From positions 434,001-498,000 of the forward strand of contig NW_024468910.1 of the NCBI RefSeq assembly GCF_011745365.1: 64,000 bases of DNA, written 5' to 3'. Source of the DNA: Cryphonectria parasitica EP155 (taxonomy: Eukaryota; Ascomycota; Sordariomycetes; Diaporthales; Cryphonectriaceae). The translations under genes were made by a program, and so were the position numbers. Shown here in pieces: positions 1-12,495 of the stretch. The first letter of the stretch is position 1. Each line of letters starts with the position of its first letter. The notes beneath the pieces are model-generated. The model did not search any database and was not told the origin of the DNA. It saw nothing but the letters and a program-made list of their open reading frames with translations.

Positions 1-1565
1 ATAGTACCGAGCCATATTGACAACCTTCTTCTCAGTCGCCTTGCGGAGCAGGTCGCCTTCTACGTCCCGCTCTGGGAACTGCCACGAATCTTTGATGACA
101 AGTACTGTCCGAGGATCCTCTTCAGGATGAGCCTTCCAGCAGGTTGTCCCTCGGCCAGCTATACAATGCTGGTGTATTATTGCTCCATCGACCATGAGAC
201 GCTCGTTCACGCCATTCCGGTTGATCTCGATGAATTGCTGGCCGCTGGGTGTCCTCTTGAATGCTGGGTCGAAGCCAAGCTGCTCTTCGCTCATCCACAG
301 GAACCCGAGCATTGTAAACACAAACTGCAGCCCGTTTCTGTTAATATCGAACTGTTCGGACGCAATCCCCCCGAGCCGGTCAAACTCCCACAGCCTCATA
401 AGCGGTCCACAGAGGGTAAAGGCTAGAACGAAGCGGCGAGTACTGCAGGCTGAGAGGACCTCCCTTGCGTATGTTGCAATGCTTATCCACGCGATCGAGG
501 GTATATCGTCAGACGGACCCATCTTCAGCTCGCCTGGCACGAGAACGTGCGACCATCGATATCTGGAACCGCTTTCTGCCGCCGTGATGAGGTCATCCCT
601 TACAAAGCCGATGTCCATGCTGCGCTTCCCCACAGAGTCTGGGAGCGGCGTGTTGGGTTGTACCAGCAGCTTTCGTCGAGGTATCGGCGCAGGTATCGGT
701 GTAGATGCCGGCGTAGATGCTGGCGTAGATGCCGGCGCAGCACCGCAGGCTTCTGCGAATGCTTCCAGCTGGGGAAACAGATCGTAGAACCAGGCTACTA
801 CGTTTTTTTCTGATGTGATTGCTGGCCAGCTGCGCCACCCTTCGGGCCCAAAAAGCGGATTGCTGCCCTCCATGCACTTCTTGAAGACAGCCTTGGACCC
901 TGCCTCTAGGCCAGCTACCTGTCCGAAGTATGTCTCGCTGAAGGAAGGAATATCGACATAGAGAGGACCAAGCTCCAGCTTAAGGATTCTATCCACCTCT
1001 TCGCGCTTCTCGGACGAGTTCATTATGCCGCTCGTGGTATAGACCCACGGGGTTTGCTCAAGGAAGGTTGCAATCGGTTGTCTCGGCGGCGGGGTGCGCT
1101 GCGGCTGGGAGGGGGGGGGTTGCTGCAGCGACGGGATATCGGCTATCAGGCAGTAGATGTGTTCCCAGATGCGCTCATCAGAGTCGCGTTCGAGAACTGA
1201 GCAGAGGAGGGGCTTTATGCTATCGAAATCGAAAGCGTCGGAGCTGACTGCCGAGTTCAGTCGGATCAAATCGGTTCGAAGGATGCCATGGCCTGACCCG
1301 GAAGGTAGAAGACGAGCAACGGGCAGCTGCCAGAGTTTGGGAATAAGAGCTGGTATGAGATCTTGCATATCTGTTCGTGTATTAGAAGAGGCATTTCAAG
1401 CTAAGAACTGGTCTGCTTGCCTTCTCGTCCCAGCTGCTCCAGCGCGTCCAGTGTACAGGAGATGCCTGCCTTGTCGCAGATCGAGTTGAACGTGGTGTGA
1501 AAATCATCGAGACCCTTTCCGATCGGATGATCTTTGATGAGGTTTTGCTGCTGTAGGTCTGCCAT
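1..1565 (-). CDS. FunK1-type fungal protein kinase, N-terminal part (gene runs off the window)
   Basis: The minus strand encodes the N-terminal half of a FunK1-type protein kinase; the rest of the kinase domain lies beyond base 1. Recognisable pieces are the start MADLQQQ at 1565, the block LIPALIPKLWQLP near 1350, a Pro/Ala/Thr-rich repeat near 680-740, the block FDRLGGIASEQFDINRNGLQF near 300-390, and TTCWKAHPEEDP then LVIKDSWQFPERD near 60-150, the beginning of the kinase core. A 38-nt GT-AG intron at 1371-1408, with a CTAAT branch-like site, would join exon 1 to the exon starting at 1370 in frame. The reading frame then shifts at a run of nine Gs (1111-1119). This is either a true frameshift or a homopolymer sequencing error, since the protein on both sides is well conserved. 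Start chosen at 1565 because it matches the usual short FunK1 N-terminus; a start at 1739 is possible. Family assignment is from memory of FunK1 proteins. Confidence 0.8.
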
Positions 1566-2843
1566 GGTGACAGCAGCAGAGGTGGGGATCAGTAGTTGTG
1601 GAGGTGGTGAGGGTGATGAAGATTGAGCTTGCATTTCGTCGATGTTTTCGAAGGGGGCCGGTAGTCTGTTAGTCACCCAGACAAGATCTAATTGAAAACG
1701 CACGGGCCACAAGTTTCTCCTGTATGACTCAGCTAGCACACTCGCGCTGTTGCACTTTCAAGCCGGGCGGTACAACCTGCTGTTTGGGGCGTGTCTGATT
1801 TGCACCAGCTTTTTACGAAAATTTGCTAAAATAGAAGACAGCATAGATAGCCAAGCTGATTATTCGCGCTATCCTCCCTTTGTCCTGGTTTGCAGTTTTG
1901 CTAAATACAAGTAGCGAATATATTGCTCAAATAGCGTAATAGCTTTATAAGCCTTGACTGCAACGCGCATCCTGACGTGTCCAGCCCGCGATGCTATAAC
2001 ATTCCCGGCGTATTGCCCGCCCTTTCCCCCTTTTCCAAGGAAATATCTTACCCTAATCCTAATTGAATAAGATAAGAACCCCCTATTTTTAGAATCGCGC
2101 TGTCTGTTTGGGGCTCCAGTATTTGAGCCACGGGATTAAGCCCTTGACATAGCCTCCTCCTCATTGCCCTCCGCAGTCCCCCCTGTGGTTCGTGCAGGTA
2201 GCAGGGCGCCCCCTGTGTTGTTTTTGTCGCGTGTCGGTTCCGCCCTGTGCTGTGGTGCGGCTCGTTGCCGTGGTGCCCCCTTCCCGCGCTAGTATTGTTT
2301 TTGGTTATTGCTGCTGCCCCGCCCCAACCCCAGGTCGTTCCCGCCCTGGAGTCCCTTGGGTGGCTTTGTTATTTTAATCCTATTCCCTCTTTTCTTTTCT
2401 CTGAAGCACAACCTCCTCTCCACGCCTCCCTCCTCTCTTCCTCCCCTCTTCCTCCACGCCTCCTCTCCTCCCCTAGCTGTATGTGTATCGGCCTGCATGT
2501 TTGAACGCTCTATAATCCGAGCACTGCGACGGCGTTCAGGCGATTGTTGGTTTCGGTTCCTTTGGCGTTGGCTCTTAGGATGGATGCAGGGGGCTGAAGA
2601 GGAAAGGCCAAGGGTTGCTAGGTTTGGAGCTGAGGCAGAGTGCGATGATCTAGAGGCGCTCGGAAGGCCCGGTGGCGACGTTGTAACACAACTATTTACA
2701 TTATGCTTGCTTTTTTCCCGGAGATTCACTCGATCTTGGTACGATCCAGGCTCTAGGTGAAAAACATTACCCTGTCGATAGAGGTAATAACAGCTAGAAC
2801 TAGGATCCGGAAGAGAATCTGGCCAAGTTGATGAATACTGCTG
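1566..2843. other. Upstream region of the kinase gene; GC-rich ORFs without recognisable product
   Basis: The first part (1740-2160) is AT-rich non-coding DNA and probably holds the kinase promoter. From about 2190 to 2760 both strands stay open: a minus-strand 146-codon frame (2729-2289) is Ser/Arg-rich, and a plus-strand 150-codon frame (2308-2760) is Pro/Leu/Ser-rich. The open frames overlap and are low in complexity, so I do not call either a gene. The last bases (2763-2843) are the left half of an AT-rich segment that continues at 18549, on the far side of element A. Confidence 0.4.
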
Positions 2844-3284
2844 TGTTATGACCCATCCAACATGCAGGTCACGAAACAGGTCACGAGTAGCAAGGACCAG
2901 GTGTCAAGAACCTAACGTTCTAACAAAGCATCGATTACATAACTCGGGATTAGGAATACAACAGGGATGGATCATTGGATCATTAGATGATCCAATGAGC
3001 TGGATCACCTGAATCAGTAGTAAGCCAAGGTGAGCTATACTGAAAAGCTGGATATATAAGAACACATTCATTACCATTAGATAGATTCAGTATATAGCTC
3101 TTCAGTTATCAATCTAAGTATTCAGTCTTATATACTGAGTAGCTTCAAAGGCAGTAAATATTTGTATTGCTTATCAAAACTTGTATAATTCTGTATTTAA
3201 GAACTTAATACTTCGATACTGCTCTTATTAGCATAAACTCCTTATATACTTTGGAATCTTCAGATTGCTGTAGTATTTATTATA
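2844..3284 (+). repeat. Element A 5' LTR
   Basis: Begins TGTTATGACCC. The 3' end reads TTATTATA, decayed from the family end CTCATTACA. A GGATCA/TGATCC-rich block at about 2960-3030 sits upstream of a TATATAAG box near 3053-3060. AT-rich changes increase toward the 3' half. Confidence 0.92.
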
Positions 3285-4794
3285 TTTTAATAATTCTTGT
3301 TCAAGAATGATTCAGTATTACTCTCTTGAGCAATACGGAATATGATAGCTCTTCAGAGAACTTCTTTGTTCTCGTATGCTTTTACTTAGGAAGAACTAGT
3401 TAATCAGGTGTATTAGCTTATCTAGCATATTTAGAATCTGTATAATCAACAGCAGACTCAGAGCGCTACTATTGCTAACTAGCAAGCTTAGCTAGCTTAG
3501 CATATTCAGCAGGCGCAGTTCACTTCTACAATCACTAGCAATGCTGAAAAAGCATACAAGATAAACAAGCTTGCTATATATAATAGCAATTAAAAAATAC
3601 TATATAAGTTTCTTATTTACTATAGAGTATACTTTTTGTATTATATAACTTAGTTTACTAAGGAATCTGAGAAAGTTATTCTTGCAGAGATTCATTTTAA
3701 AAAGAATATTTTCATCTAATATAAGCTTTCTCTATACAATTATCTAAAGTATCAGAACAATTCCAATATATATACTCAGAATACTAAGAATATATTTGAT
3801 TTCTTTGCAAGCTTTGAAAAAGCTCTTAAGAAAATCTTTAGCAATTTCAATAAAGAATATACTACAGCTTAGCAGCTTATAAATCTTAAACAAACTAAAT
3901 TAGCTTCTGCTTATATAATCAGATTCAAGCAATTCTTAGCAAGACTTTCATAAGAAGATAAGAATCTTATAGAATATTATTATAAGGAATTTAAGAATAA
4001 TATTAAGAATAAAATCTTTAAGCAGAATTAGCTAGAGAATTTTGTAATATTTTCTAATTAAGCAATCTGCATTAATAACTGTTTATATGAATAATAAATA
4101 AAGAAATCTAAGAAGAAAGGAAGCTAAATTTGAAGATTTCCAGCTAATATAAGCAAGAAACTCTAATATAAAAATAGCAATTAATAGAGCAGTACAGCTC
4201 AGAGCAGCACTATGCATGCTAGTCTTATAGAACTCAATACAGCTAACAAGCAGTATAGCAAGAGAAACAGCATTACTTACTACAACTGCAATAAATAGAA
4301 ATATATAGCATGCAATTGCTATTAATCTCGAAAGAATAAATAGCAATTAGTTCAGAAAGAATACTAAATAAACATTGCTTAATAATAGGAATTTAATCAA
4401 CTAAGCAAAAACATTCTTTCAGAGTAAGTATTGAATTCTATTGATTATAGAGATTTCAGCTGAATATTCTGCTATAATAATAACTGCTTAATACATCTCT
4501 TAAGTAAGAAAAGCTCAGAATAATTCTCTTAAAAATCTAAGCGCTATAGGCAAATAGCGATAGAAAGGCGAGAGTATACATTCAGCATAACTACAAGCAG
4601 CAACAACTCGAACTGCTTTAATATTACTAAACAAAGTATTCAAATGTTGAAAGAAGAACTTAGTAACAATACTCTTTATCATTCCTTATTGCTTATACTA
4701 AATATTATAATCAGAGATATAAACAAGGGATGATATCTCCTTAGCTATTAGCACAAGTATCTAAATAATACTGAAAACGCTTCTTGTTATGACC
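3285..4794 (+). pseudogene. Element A gag and start of spacer, decayed
   Basis: The region aligns in order with the better preserved gag of element D: a Gln-rich leader near 3440-3530, a capsid-like stretch to about 4110, and a relic CCHC knuckle near 4275-4320 in which the first Cys reads Tyr and a stop interrupts it. Many in-frame stops are present. Downstream to 4794 is the gag-protease spacer, cut by a solo LTR at 4795. It would have formed the virus-like particle. Confidence 0.75.
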
Positions 4795-5241
4795 CATCCA
4801 ACATGCAGGTCACAAAACAGGTCACGAGTAACAAGGACCAGGTGTCAAGAACCCAACGTTCTGACAAAGCATTGATTACATAACCTAGGAAGGAGACAGG
4901 GATGGATCACTAGGAGCACCAGGAGCACGGCTCACTAGGCTCACCCGGATCACCGCAGTGATCCGCGGGGCGCTGCCAGACAGTGATCCATACCAAAGAG
5001 CTGAATATATAAGGACACGGTCATTACCATTAGACGGATTCAGTACATAGCTCTTCAGTTGTCAATCTAAGTATCAGATTACTCTCTACTCTGATAGCCC
5101 CAAAGGCAGTGAATACTTGCATCGCTTACTGAGACTTGTACGGTTCCGTATTCAAGGACTTGGCACTTTGACACCGCTCTTGTTAGCATAAACCCCCTTT
5201 GTGTACTTTGGAATCTTCGGATTGCTGCAGTGCTCATTACA
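4795..5241 (+). mobile_element. Solo LTR inserted in element A
   Basis: A complete 447-bp LTR of the same gypsy family, TGTTATGACC to CTCATTACA, flanked by the perfect 5-bp duplication CTTCT (4790-4794 and 5242-5246). No internal element sequence remains, so this is a solo LTR left by LTR-LTR recombination. It is far less AT-shifted than the surrounding element A, so it is younger or less affected by RIP. TATATAAG box at about 5006-5013. Confidence 0.95.
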
Positions 5242-5544
5242 CTTCTCAAGCAACAGAAGAATTAAGTCAGAGCGAATGATCTAGCAATCTACCAGAGTCT
5301 CCTGCAAACAACAAACTCAGCAACCCTACGAAAGTTCGAAAGAGAAGATTTCCCTTCAGCATTAAATGAAATAAAGAAACAATATAGATCGAATATCTCA
5401 TTTATAAGATAGAGCTGAAAGAGCTCTTTATTAGCATTCTCTTGCAAAACATCAAGATGCAACAAAACAAGAATTCTCGAATCAGCTTACTCTACAATCT
5501 ATACTACGAGCTAGCATGAATCTTCTGTGCTTATTATAGCTGCA
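5242..5544 (+). pseudogene. Element A gag-protease spacer fragment
   Basis: Continues element A after the solo LTR duplication and runs to the left junction of element B. It matches the spacer region of elements C and D in order and content. It continues again at 12948. No known domain and no intact frame. Confidence 0.7.
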
Positions 5545-5991
5545 TGTAATGAGCACTGCAGCAATCCGAAGATTCCTAAGTACACGAAGGGGTTTATGCT
5601 AACAAGAGCGGTGTCAAAGTATCAAGTCCTTGAATACGGAACCGTACAAGTCCTAATAAGCAATGCAAGTGTTCACTGCCTTTGGGGCTACTCAGTGTAT
5701 AAAACTGAATACTTAGATTGACAACTGAAGAGCTATGTACTGAATCCATCTAATGGTAATGAACGTGTTCTTATATATCCAGCTCTTCAGTTCTAACTAT
5801 CCTGACTATGTTATGATTCCTCATAGTCATTTCTCCGAATATGTTGACTATATCTATAGCTAATATAATCGCGCTAGCAATCCTAACCCGGGTTATATAA
5901 TCCTGATTAGTATCAGCTGTTGGATCATGATATCTGATTCCTTGGTTAGTAGAGCTTATTCTGTAATCTGCATGTTGGATGGATCATAACA
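5545..5991 (-). repeat. Element B 3' LTR
   Basis: On the minus strand it begins TGTTATGATCC at 5991 and ends CTCATTACA at 5545. Its variable block carries GACTATG/CATAGTC words instead of GGATCA words. A purine-rich tract (minus strand GGAGGGAGATGA, 5992-6003) adjoins the LTR and fits a polypurine tract for plus-strand priming. Confidence 0.93.
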
Positions 5992-6056
5992 TCATCTCCC
6001 TCCTATCAGTCGTTATCCTCAACAATCTTCTATAAGTATCCTAGCAAGTCCTTCGT

Positions 6057-6704
6057 ATGCATGATCTTGCCTTCCTGATTGAGATATTGAACAGAATCAA
6101 CAAATCCCGTATTTGCAAACCTTCTTCTGTTCCAAAGAGTATCCAAGATCGAGATCTCTTAGTTTCCCGCCTTCTGGAAAATTTTATTGAGATGCCTGTC
6201 TGTTCCTATTGCGAGGATTGTAGTTTCGAGTTCTGCAAGGTATTTCCCGGAGACTCTTCTCGGTGCATTGAATGCATTCGACTGGGCTGCTCCAAATGCA
6301 ATGTTATAAGCTCTTCCCCCGAGAAGCTTCGCAATATCGCTATTCAACATCGAAAGTTGGAGAACGAGATTGAGAAGAGGAAAATCGAGCTTCTCTGTCT
6401 GCGCTAATAGAAGCGGATGTGATCCGAGAAGATGAAACGTGCTCTGCGTTGTAGTATTACTCATATAGAGGAATTGGATTGCGTAGAGGCTGAGGAGGCT
6501 GAGGCTGAGAGGATACATATTGCTGCTGAAATGCAAGCTGTAGTAGCAGAGGAGTCTGCTGTTATAGCTGGGGATTCTTCTTTTGAAGGTTTCAACTGGA
6601 ATTCTGTAGATTTGGAAGGTTCTGTGATAGATTGGTTGAGCTTTCTGGAGAGTGAGATTCCCGAGGTTCCTGGATTTCGGTTCGGGGCGGAGCGATCGTC
6701 TTAG
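6057..6704 (+). pseudogene. Antisense Zn2Cys6-like/coiled-coil gene of element B, stop-interrupted
   Basis: This frame runs opposite to pol, starting 65 bp inside the 3' LTR. Translation starts MHDLAFLIEILNRIN and reaches a cysteine cluster (CSYC, then FC, then SRCIEC and SKC) spaced C-x2-C-x7-C-x9-C-x2-C-x7-C, close to a fungal Zn(II)2Cys6 cluster. A Lys/Glu-rich, coiled-coil-like stretch follows. Three stops at about 6405-6425 (TAA, TAG, TGA) interrupt it in the same frame; each is one C-to-T change from CAA, CAG and CGA. The frame then continues from 6432 to the end GFRFGAERSS. Without those stops it would be about 215 residues with no intron. It matches the antisense genes of elements A, C and D in position and C-terminus. 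Confidence 0.65.
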
Positions 6705-9700
6705 GTGCTGGCTTTCCTTTTCCAATATTCAGCTACCTTTTCCTGAGCGTTTTCAACGTTCCCCCGTAGTTCTCATGAATTTTCACTTGCTGAGTAACCT
6801 TTCCACTTGATGAGGTATTCCTTTGTATTATCTGTGCTTCTGTGCTTAAGGATTTTTTCCACCTCGTATTCTGGTTTGTTATCTTCAACTTCCACTGTAT
6901 CATCTATTAGTATTTCCTTTGCTGCTGGTTCTAGCAGTAAGATGTGAAAAACCAAGTGTATTCTTATTCCGTAAGATAGTACGAGTTCGTAGTTAACTGG
7001 AGAAATCTGTTGCAAGATTTTGAATAGTTCTAACTTCTTATAATCGAGCTTGCTGCTGGATTTAGTTGTTTTAATGTTTTTTCGAAGTAGATAAACCTTA
7101 TCTCTCTTCTATAGGATTGATCTCTTAATCCTTTTGGAGTTTGCATACTGCATCATTCGTTCTTAAACGAATTATAATTCTAATCGGAATTTCTTCTAAA
7201 CTTTCTTAATCTTCTTGATTCTCTTATCTGTAGCTTCTATATTCGCTTCTAGCAGTGCTTTATAGTAAGCTATTGAGTTGTATCTATAGAGTACGAAGAA
7301 TAGCGATTTCTTCGTTGTGCTCGTATCTGCGCTATTATAAGCGAACTATGCAAGAAGCAATAGATTAATTCAGTTATTCTGTTCCTAGTTGATATAGTAT
7401 TATAAGTACTATTTAACAACTTAATTCATTCTTTTCATCTATTCATCTATTTGTAAGTAAAATGCTATAAACATTCTGTAATATATTCTGAGCTGTTTTA
7501 TAAGCGAAGTTCAAAACTTTGAATTGAACTTTCTATCTTTATTGGAAATTACTTCCTCTAGCATGCTATAGTTAGTAATGATCATTCTAAGAAATGCATA
7601 TGCAAGTTTCTCTACTATACTGCTTTCCTTATAGAAGAGAAAATAAGCATACTTGCTCAGTCTGCAAATTACTACTAGAATGCTATTGTATTGCATCTTA
7701 ATTAAGAGTTCTTATAAGAGAAGTAGCTTGATAATGAAGTCTAGACTGATGAATTGCTAAACAATTATAAATACTAGTAAGGAATGCAGTAATTTGTAAG
7801 ACTTATATCTTTTTGCTTTATTCTTCTTGCAGCTATTATATTGTTATAAAATGCTTTCAATTCTTTTCCTAAGATCTAATAAGTTTCAGTATTTTTTAAT
7901 GCATTTATAGATTGCTCTAATTCTCTAATACTTGTATGCTAGTGCATTGTATATATTCTTAATATAGTTATTTTGTTCGTTTGGAATTATTGATTCTGAA
8001 TTCTTTTCCGAGAGTTCGATTCTGAGAGCAGCATTTAGTTCTCTATATGCATTGATGAGATTTCCTGATTTATCTTGAGCAAAGATGTTCTATATATCTA
8101 AAGAATCTGTATTTCGATAATCTGATCTTCTGCTGAAAGTATTTACTTATTCGTTTTCCGAGCTTTTGCAGTATACAATCTTGAAATCGAATTATAAGAG
8201 GAATTCTGCTTATCTGATTTATTACTTATTCAAAATCTTAATTATTATAAATATAGTTAAATTCTTGTAATTCGAGTGAACTATAATCGGATATTATGCG
8301 CTAATAAGATAGTATTGCTATTTTTTGAAAGCTTTCACTATTGCTATGAGTTTCTGATTAGGGATTCTGTAGTTAATTTCTAAGCTATTCAACTTCTTTG
8401 AGAAGTTGCTTATAATTCTTAAACGCTCTTAGTTATCTCGTTAACTAAATTGTTCTTCAAGTATATATTCTAATGCATTAATCTCAATTTCAAAGAATTT
8501 ATAGAGATCTGCTTCATACAGAATTAGTTCTAAGATAATATATTCAATAATCTCATCAAAGGCTTCTTATGCCTTAGAAATCTACTTGAAGAGCTACTTC
8601 TTTTTGGTAAGATTTGTAAGAAAATGTGCAATTCAGCTATAGTTCTTAATGAACTGCTTGTAAAAGTTGATATATCCGAGAAAAGATCTAATATCCCTAA
8701 TATTTCTGAGAACTAATTAGTTTCTAATAGCTTCTACCTTATCCTTCTGTAGCTTGATGCATTCCAGCTTGATTGTGAATCCGAGGTAGTCAACTTTTTG
8801 TATATGAAAGTAGCTCTTTGCAAGTTCTACAAGAAGCTTTGCATCTTGAAGCGTTTGCAATACTATTTCCATGTATTTCTTGTATTCTTTCAATGTTTGA
8901 GAGTAAATAAGAATATTGTCAAGATAGATAATAATGAACTGATTCAGATGCTTATATAGAATGTAATTAATCATCTTCTGAAATGAAGCTGGAGCATTCA
9001 TTAGACTAAAAAGCATAACCAAATATTCGTAGTATCTATAGTATATTCGGAAAGCAGTTTTCCATTCTTTTCCTTTCTTTACTCTAATCAGATTATAAGC
9101 TTCTTTCAGATTCAGAACTGTGAATTACTATGCTTCTTGCAGCCTATCTCGTAATTCCTTGATAAGTAGCAATGGATATTGATTCTTAATTATAATATCG
9201 TTGAATTGCTTGTAATCAATATATAGCCTAAGCTTGCTGTTTTTCTTAGATACAAACAGGATGAGATATTCTGCTGATGATTGCAATAGTTATATATATC
9301 CTTTCTTAAGGTTTTCATCGAGGTATTCCCTAAGTATCTCTAGCTATGCCTTATTTAGTCCGTAGATAGGAAAGAATTTGAGCTGTTTCTCTTCTTGTAG
9401 CAGGATCTTGTAATTGTATGAGCTGTATTCTGGCAATCCTGTATTCAATTCTTTCTGAAACAGTTTCTTGAACTTATGATATTCTTATAATATGTTCGCA
9501 AGTATTAGTTCTGATTCCTGTGCTGTTTCTGCTATCTGGAGGAACAGTAGGTACTGTTGAGCGTGCTTCTTTTTCGATGGCGTTTTCGAGGGCCTTGAGC
9601 GTTCGCTCCGGGCCGAACCGAGCGCTCGAGGGCCTGGTTTCGAGGTTTTTCCTGTGTGAACCCACAATCCACTTTCTGAAGCTTTTCCTTGTTGCTCCGG

Positions 9701-10400
9701 AGCGGACCGACTTGCTGAGAGTCTCGCTTCCGTTGTTTTGCTAACCTGTTAGCGCTCTAGCATTGTTTGGGTTCGCTTGTTACTAGATTCTTTTCCTTGA
9801 ACTGCTAGCCCTGCTGACTTGAAGGTATGTAGGAAGTTGTATAAAGCTTCTTTTCCTGAGTATTCTTCAATCACTAGCTTCGATCCTGCGCTATTAATTG
9901 TAACTATCTCTCTGAGTACAGCTTGTTCCCATGAGATCTAGCTAGTAGTCCAATCAATTCGAGGATTATGCTTCTTGAGCTATGGAAGCTCTATAATCAG
10001 CTCATGCTATGCTATATCCGTGATATCAAAGGAAGCTCTAGTTATGCATTCTTGAATCAAAACAGATAGATAATCAGTTTCCTTATCGATTACTCCTTAA
10101 TTGTATACAACAGATTATCCTTCCACAGTACTGAGAGTATATGAACATCTCTTCCATCTCCATTGTAGTTATATCTGATTGATAATATATAGGAATATGA
10201 AGTTTTTCTGAGCATTACTATTCAATAGTATGCTGTATTTATATTCTTGAATATATATATTGAACTTGATGTAAGCATAATCTGTTCTAGAAGCTTTATA
10301 TAGAAACTATTCTGATTTAATCATCTGTAATCTCTTTATAAGCAATTCTATTCTTTTAAATTCATTAAGAACTATTTGTTCTTCTGAGCTTATTTTGCTG
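6705..10400 (-). pseudogene. Element B pol: protease, RT, RNase H, integrase, chromodomain (decayed)
   Basis: Read right to left on the minus strand. Relic protease lies near 10100-10350 and a CpG-rich linker near 9560-9700. RT is at about 9380-8700, with NAPASFQKMIN and YLDNILIYS (8915-8926 encodes YLDN; the usual motif is YxDD). RNase H is near 8420-8000, integrase near 7700-7200 with MQYNSILVVICRLSKYAYF, and the GPY/F-like region and chromodomain at 7015-6773 with YEVEKILKHRSTD and YLIKWKGY. Stops break every domain. In a working element it would encode polyprotein processing, cDNA synthesis and insertion; the chromodomain would target heterochromatin. Confidence 0.85.
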
Positions 10401-12440
10401 CTTCTCAAGCAAGCTTCTTAGCTTGCCTTTGCTTATATTATCATTATTCCTAGCTTTTCTTTTATTAATGCTAGTTGCAAACTTTGTTATTGATATAAAT
10501 CATACAGAGTATTATCTTGCACTGCTATTATTCTATCTTCTTGTTTATGTATTGTATGGAGTAATTATTCGATAGCCTGATGTATACATTGTAATATTGC
10601 TTATTGAGAATCTTCCTAAAGCGAAGTTTCTATTCTTTAATAGCTTGAAGGATTTGTTCTGATTCTCTGATAGAGAACTATTTGTATTGTATCTTGTTTG
10701 AGAAATGCATTCTGCAACTATGATAGGTATAGAAGATTTATGCTAGTTTGTAATATAGATTGTAGAGTAAGCTGATTCGAGAATTCTTGTTTTCTTATGC
10801 TTCAATGTTTTGCAAGGGAATATAAGTGAAGAGCTTCTCTAGTTCTATTCTATAAACGAGATATTCAATCTATATTATTTCCTTGTTCTACTCAATACCG
10901 AAGGGAAACCTTTCTGTAGGTTTCTTGGATTCATTGTTTACAGGAGATTCTAGTGAATCGTTGAGCTGTCTATTCTAATTTGATTCTTCTGTTGCTTAAG
11001 AAGCATTTTCAGTATCGTTCATGTATTTATATCAGTAATCAAGAGGGTATTATTCCTTATTCATATCCCTGGTTATAGTGCTTAGCATAAGCAATAAAGA
11101 TCGTTGAAGAATATCGTTGCTAAGCCCTTCTTCCAACGCTTGAATACTCTGTTCCATGATATCAGAGCAGTCCAAGTTGCTACTCATAGGGATGCTAGGC
11201 ATGCATTCTCGTTCTGCTATTGCTATTTGTTTGCAGTATCTAGGTTTCTGAGAGAATCATTCTGAATCTTCTTTACTCGAGAGATATATTAAGCAGTTAT
11301 TATTATAGCAGAATGTTCAGCTAAGACTTCTGTGATCAATAGAGTTCAATACTTACTTCGAGAAGATGTTTTTGCTTAATTGATTGGATTTCTATCATCA
11401 GGCAATATTCATCTGGCGTTCTTCCTGAACTGATTGCTATTTGTTTTTCCAAGATTAATAGCAGTTGTATGCAATATATTCTTATTTGTTGCAGTTGTAG
11501 CAAGTAATACTGTTTCTCTTGCTATACTGCTTATTAGCAGCATTAAGTTTCATAAGATCAGCATGCATAGTGCTGCTCTAGGCTGTGCTGCTATACTGAT
11601 TGCTATTTCTGTTTTGGAGTTTCTTGTTCGTATTAGCTGAAAATCTTCAAGTTTAGCTTTCTTCTTTCTTGAACTTCTTTACTCGTTGTTTATACAGATG
11701 GTTATCGATGCAGATAGCTTGATTAGAGAATATTGCGAAGTTCTCCAGCTAATTCTGCTTAGAGATTTCATCTTTAATATTATTCTTGAGTTTCTTATAA
11801 TAGTATTTTATAAGATTCTTATCTTCTTATAGAAATCTTGCTAAGAGCTGTTTGAATCTAACTATATAAGCAGAAGCTGACTTAATCTGCTTGAAGTTTA
11901 TAAGCTGCTGAGCTATAATATGTTCTTTATTGGAATTATTAAAGGTTTTCTTGAGAGCTTTCTCGAAGCTTTCAAAAGAATCGAATATATTCTTAATACT
12001 CTGGGTATATGCGTTAGAGTTATTCTAATGCTTCAAGTAGTTATATAGAGAAGGCTTGTATTAGATAAGAGCATTCTTTTCGAAATAAGTTTCTGCAAGA
12101 ATAACTTTCTTAGATTTCTTGATAAACTGAGTTCTATAATGCAGGAAATATGCTCTACAGTGGGTAAGGAATCCATGTAGCATCTTTTGATTGCTATTAT
12201 ATATAGCAAGCTTATTCATCTTGTATGCTTTTCCAGCGCCACTGGTAGTTGCAGAGATAGACTGCGCCTGCTAAGCCTGTTGAGCTAGCTGAGCCTGTTG
12301 GTTAGCGATAGTAGCGCTCTGAGCCTGCTATTGTTCGCACAGATCCTGGATACGCTGGATAAGCTGATATACCTGATTAACTAGTTCTTCCTGAGTAGGG
12401 ACGCGCGAGAACGAAGGGGTTCCTGGAGGAGCTATCGTAT
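10401..12440 (-). pseudogene. Element B gag and gag-protease spacer (decayed)
   Basis: The right part (about 12440-11400) matches Gag: a Gln/Ala-rich leader, a capsid region and a CCHC relic near 11470-11520. The left part (about 11400-10400) matches the unassigned spacer of the other copies. Stops are frequent. An open plus-strand frame across the knuckle (11434-11640) is a shadow. Confidence 0.75.
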
Positions 12441-12495
12441 TCCGTATTGCTCAAGAGGATAATACTGAACCGTTCTTGAACAAGAGTTGTCAAAA

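Noticed and set aside
2289..2760. Two overlapping GC-rich frames of about 150 codons on opposite strands
   Set aside because: Low-complexity Ser/Pro/Arg content, no domain, no splice pattern. Neither can be preferred.
5545..5991. Repeated LTR sequences considered as a CRISPR-like array
   Set aside because: The repeats are about 450 bp, have target duplications and belong to a eukaryotic retroelement.
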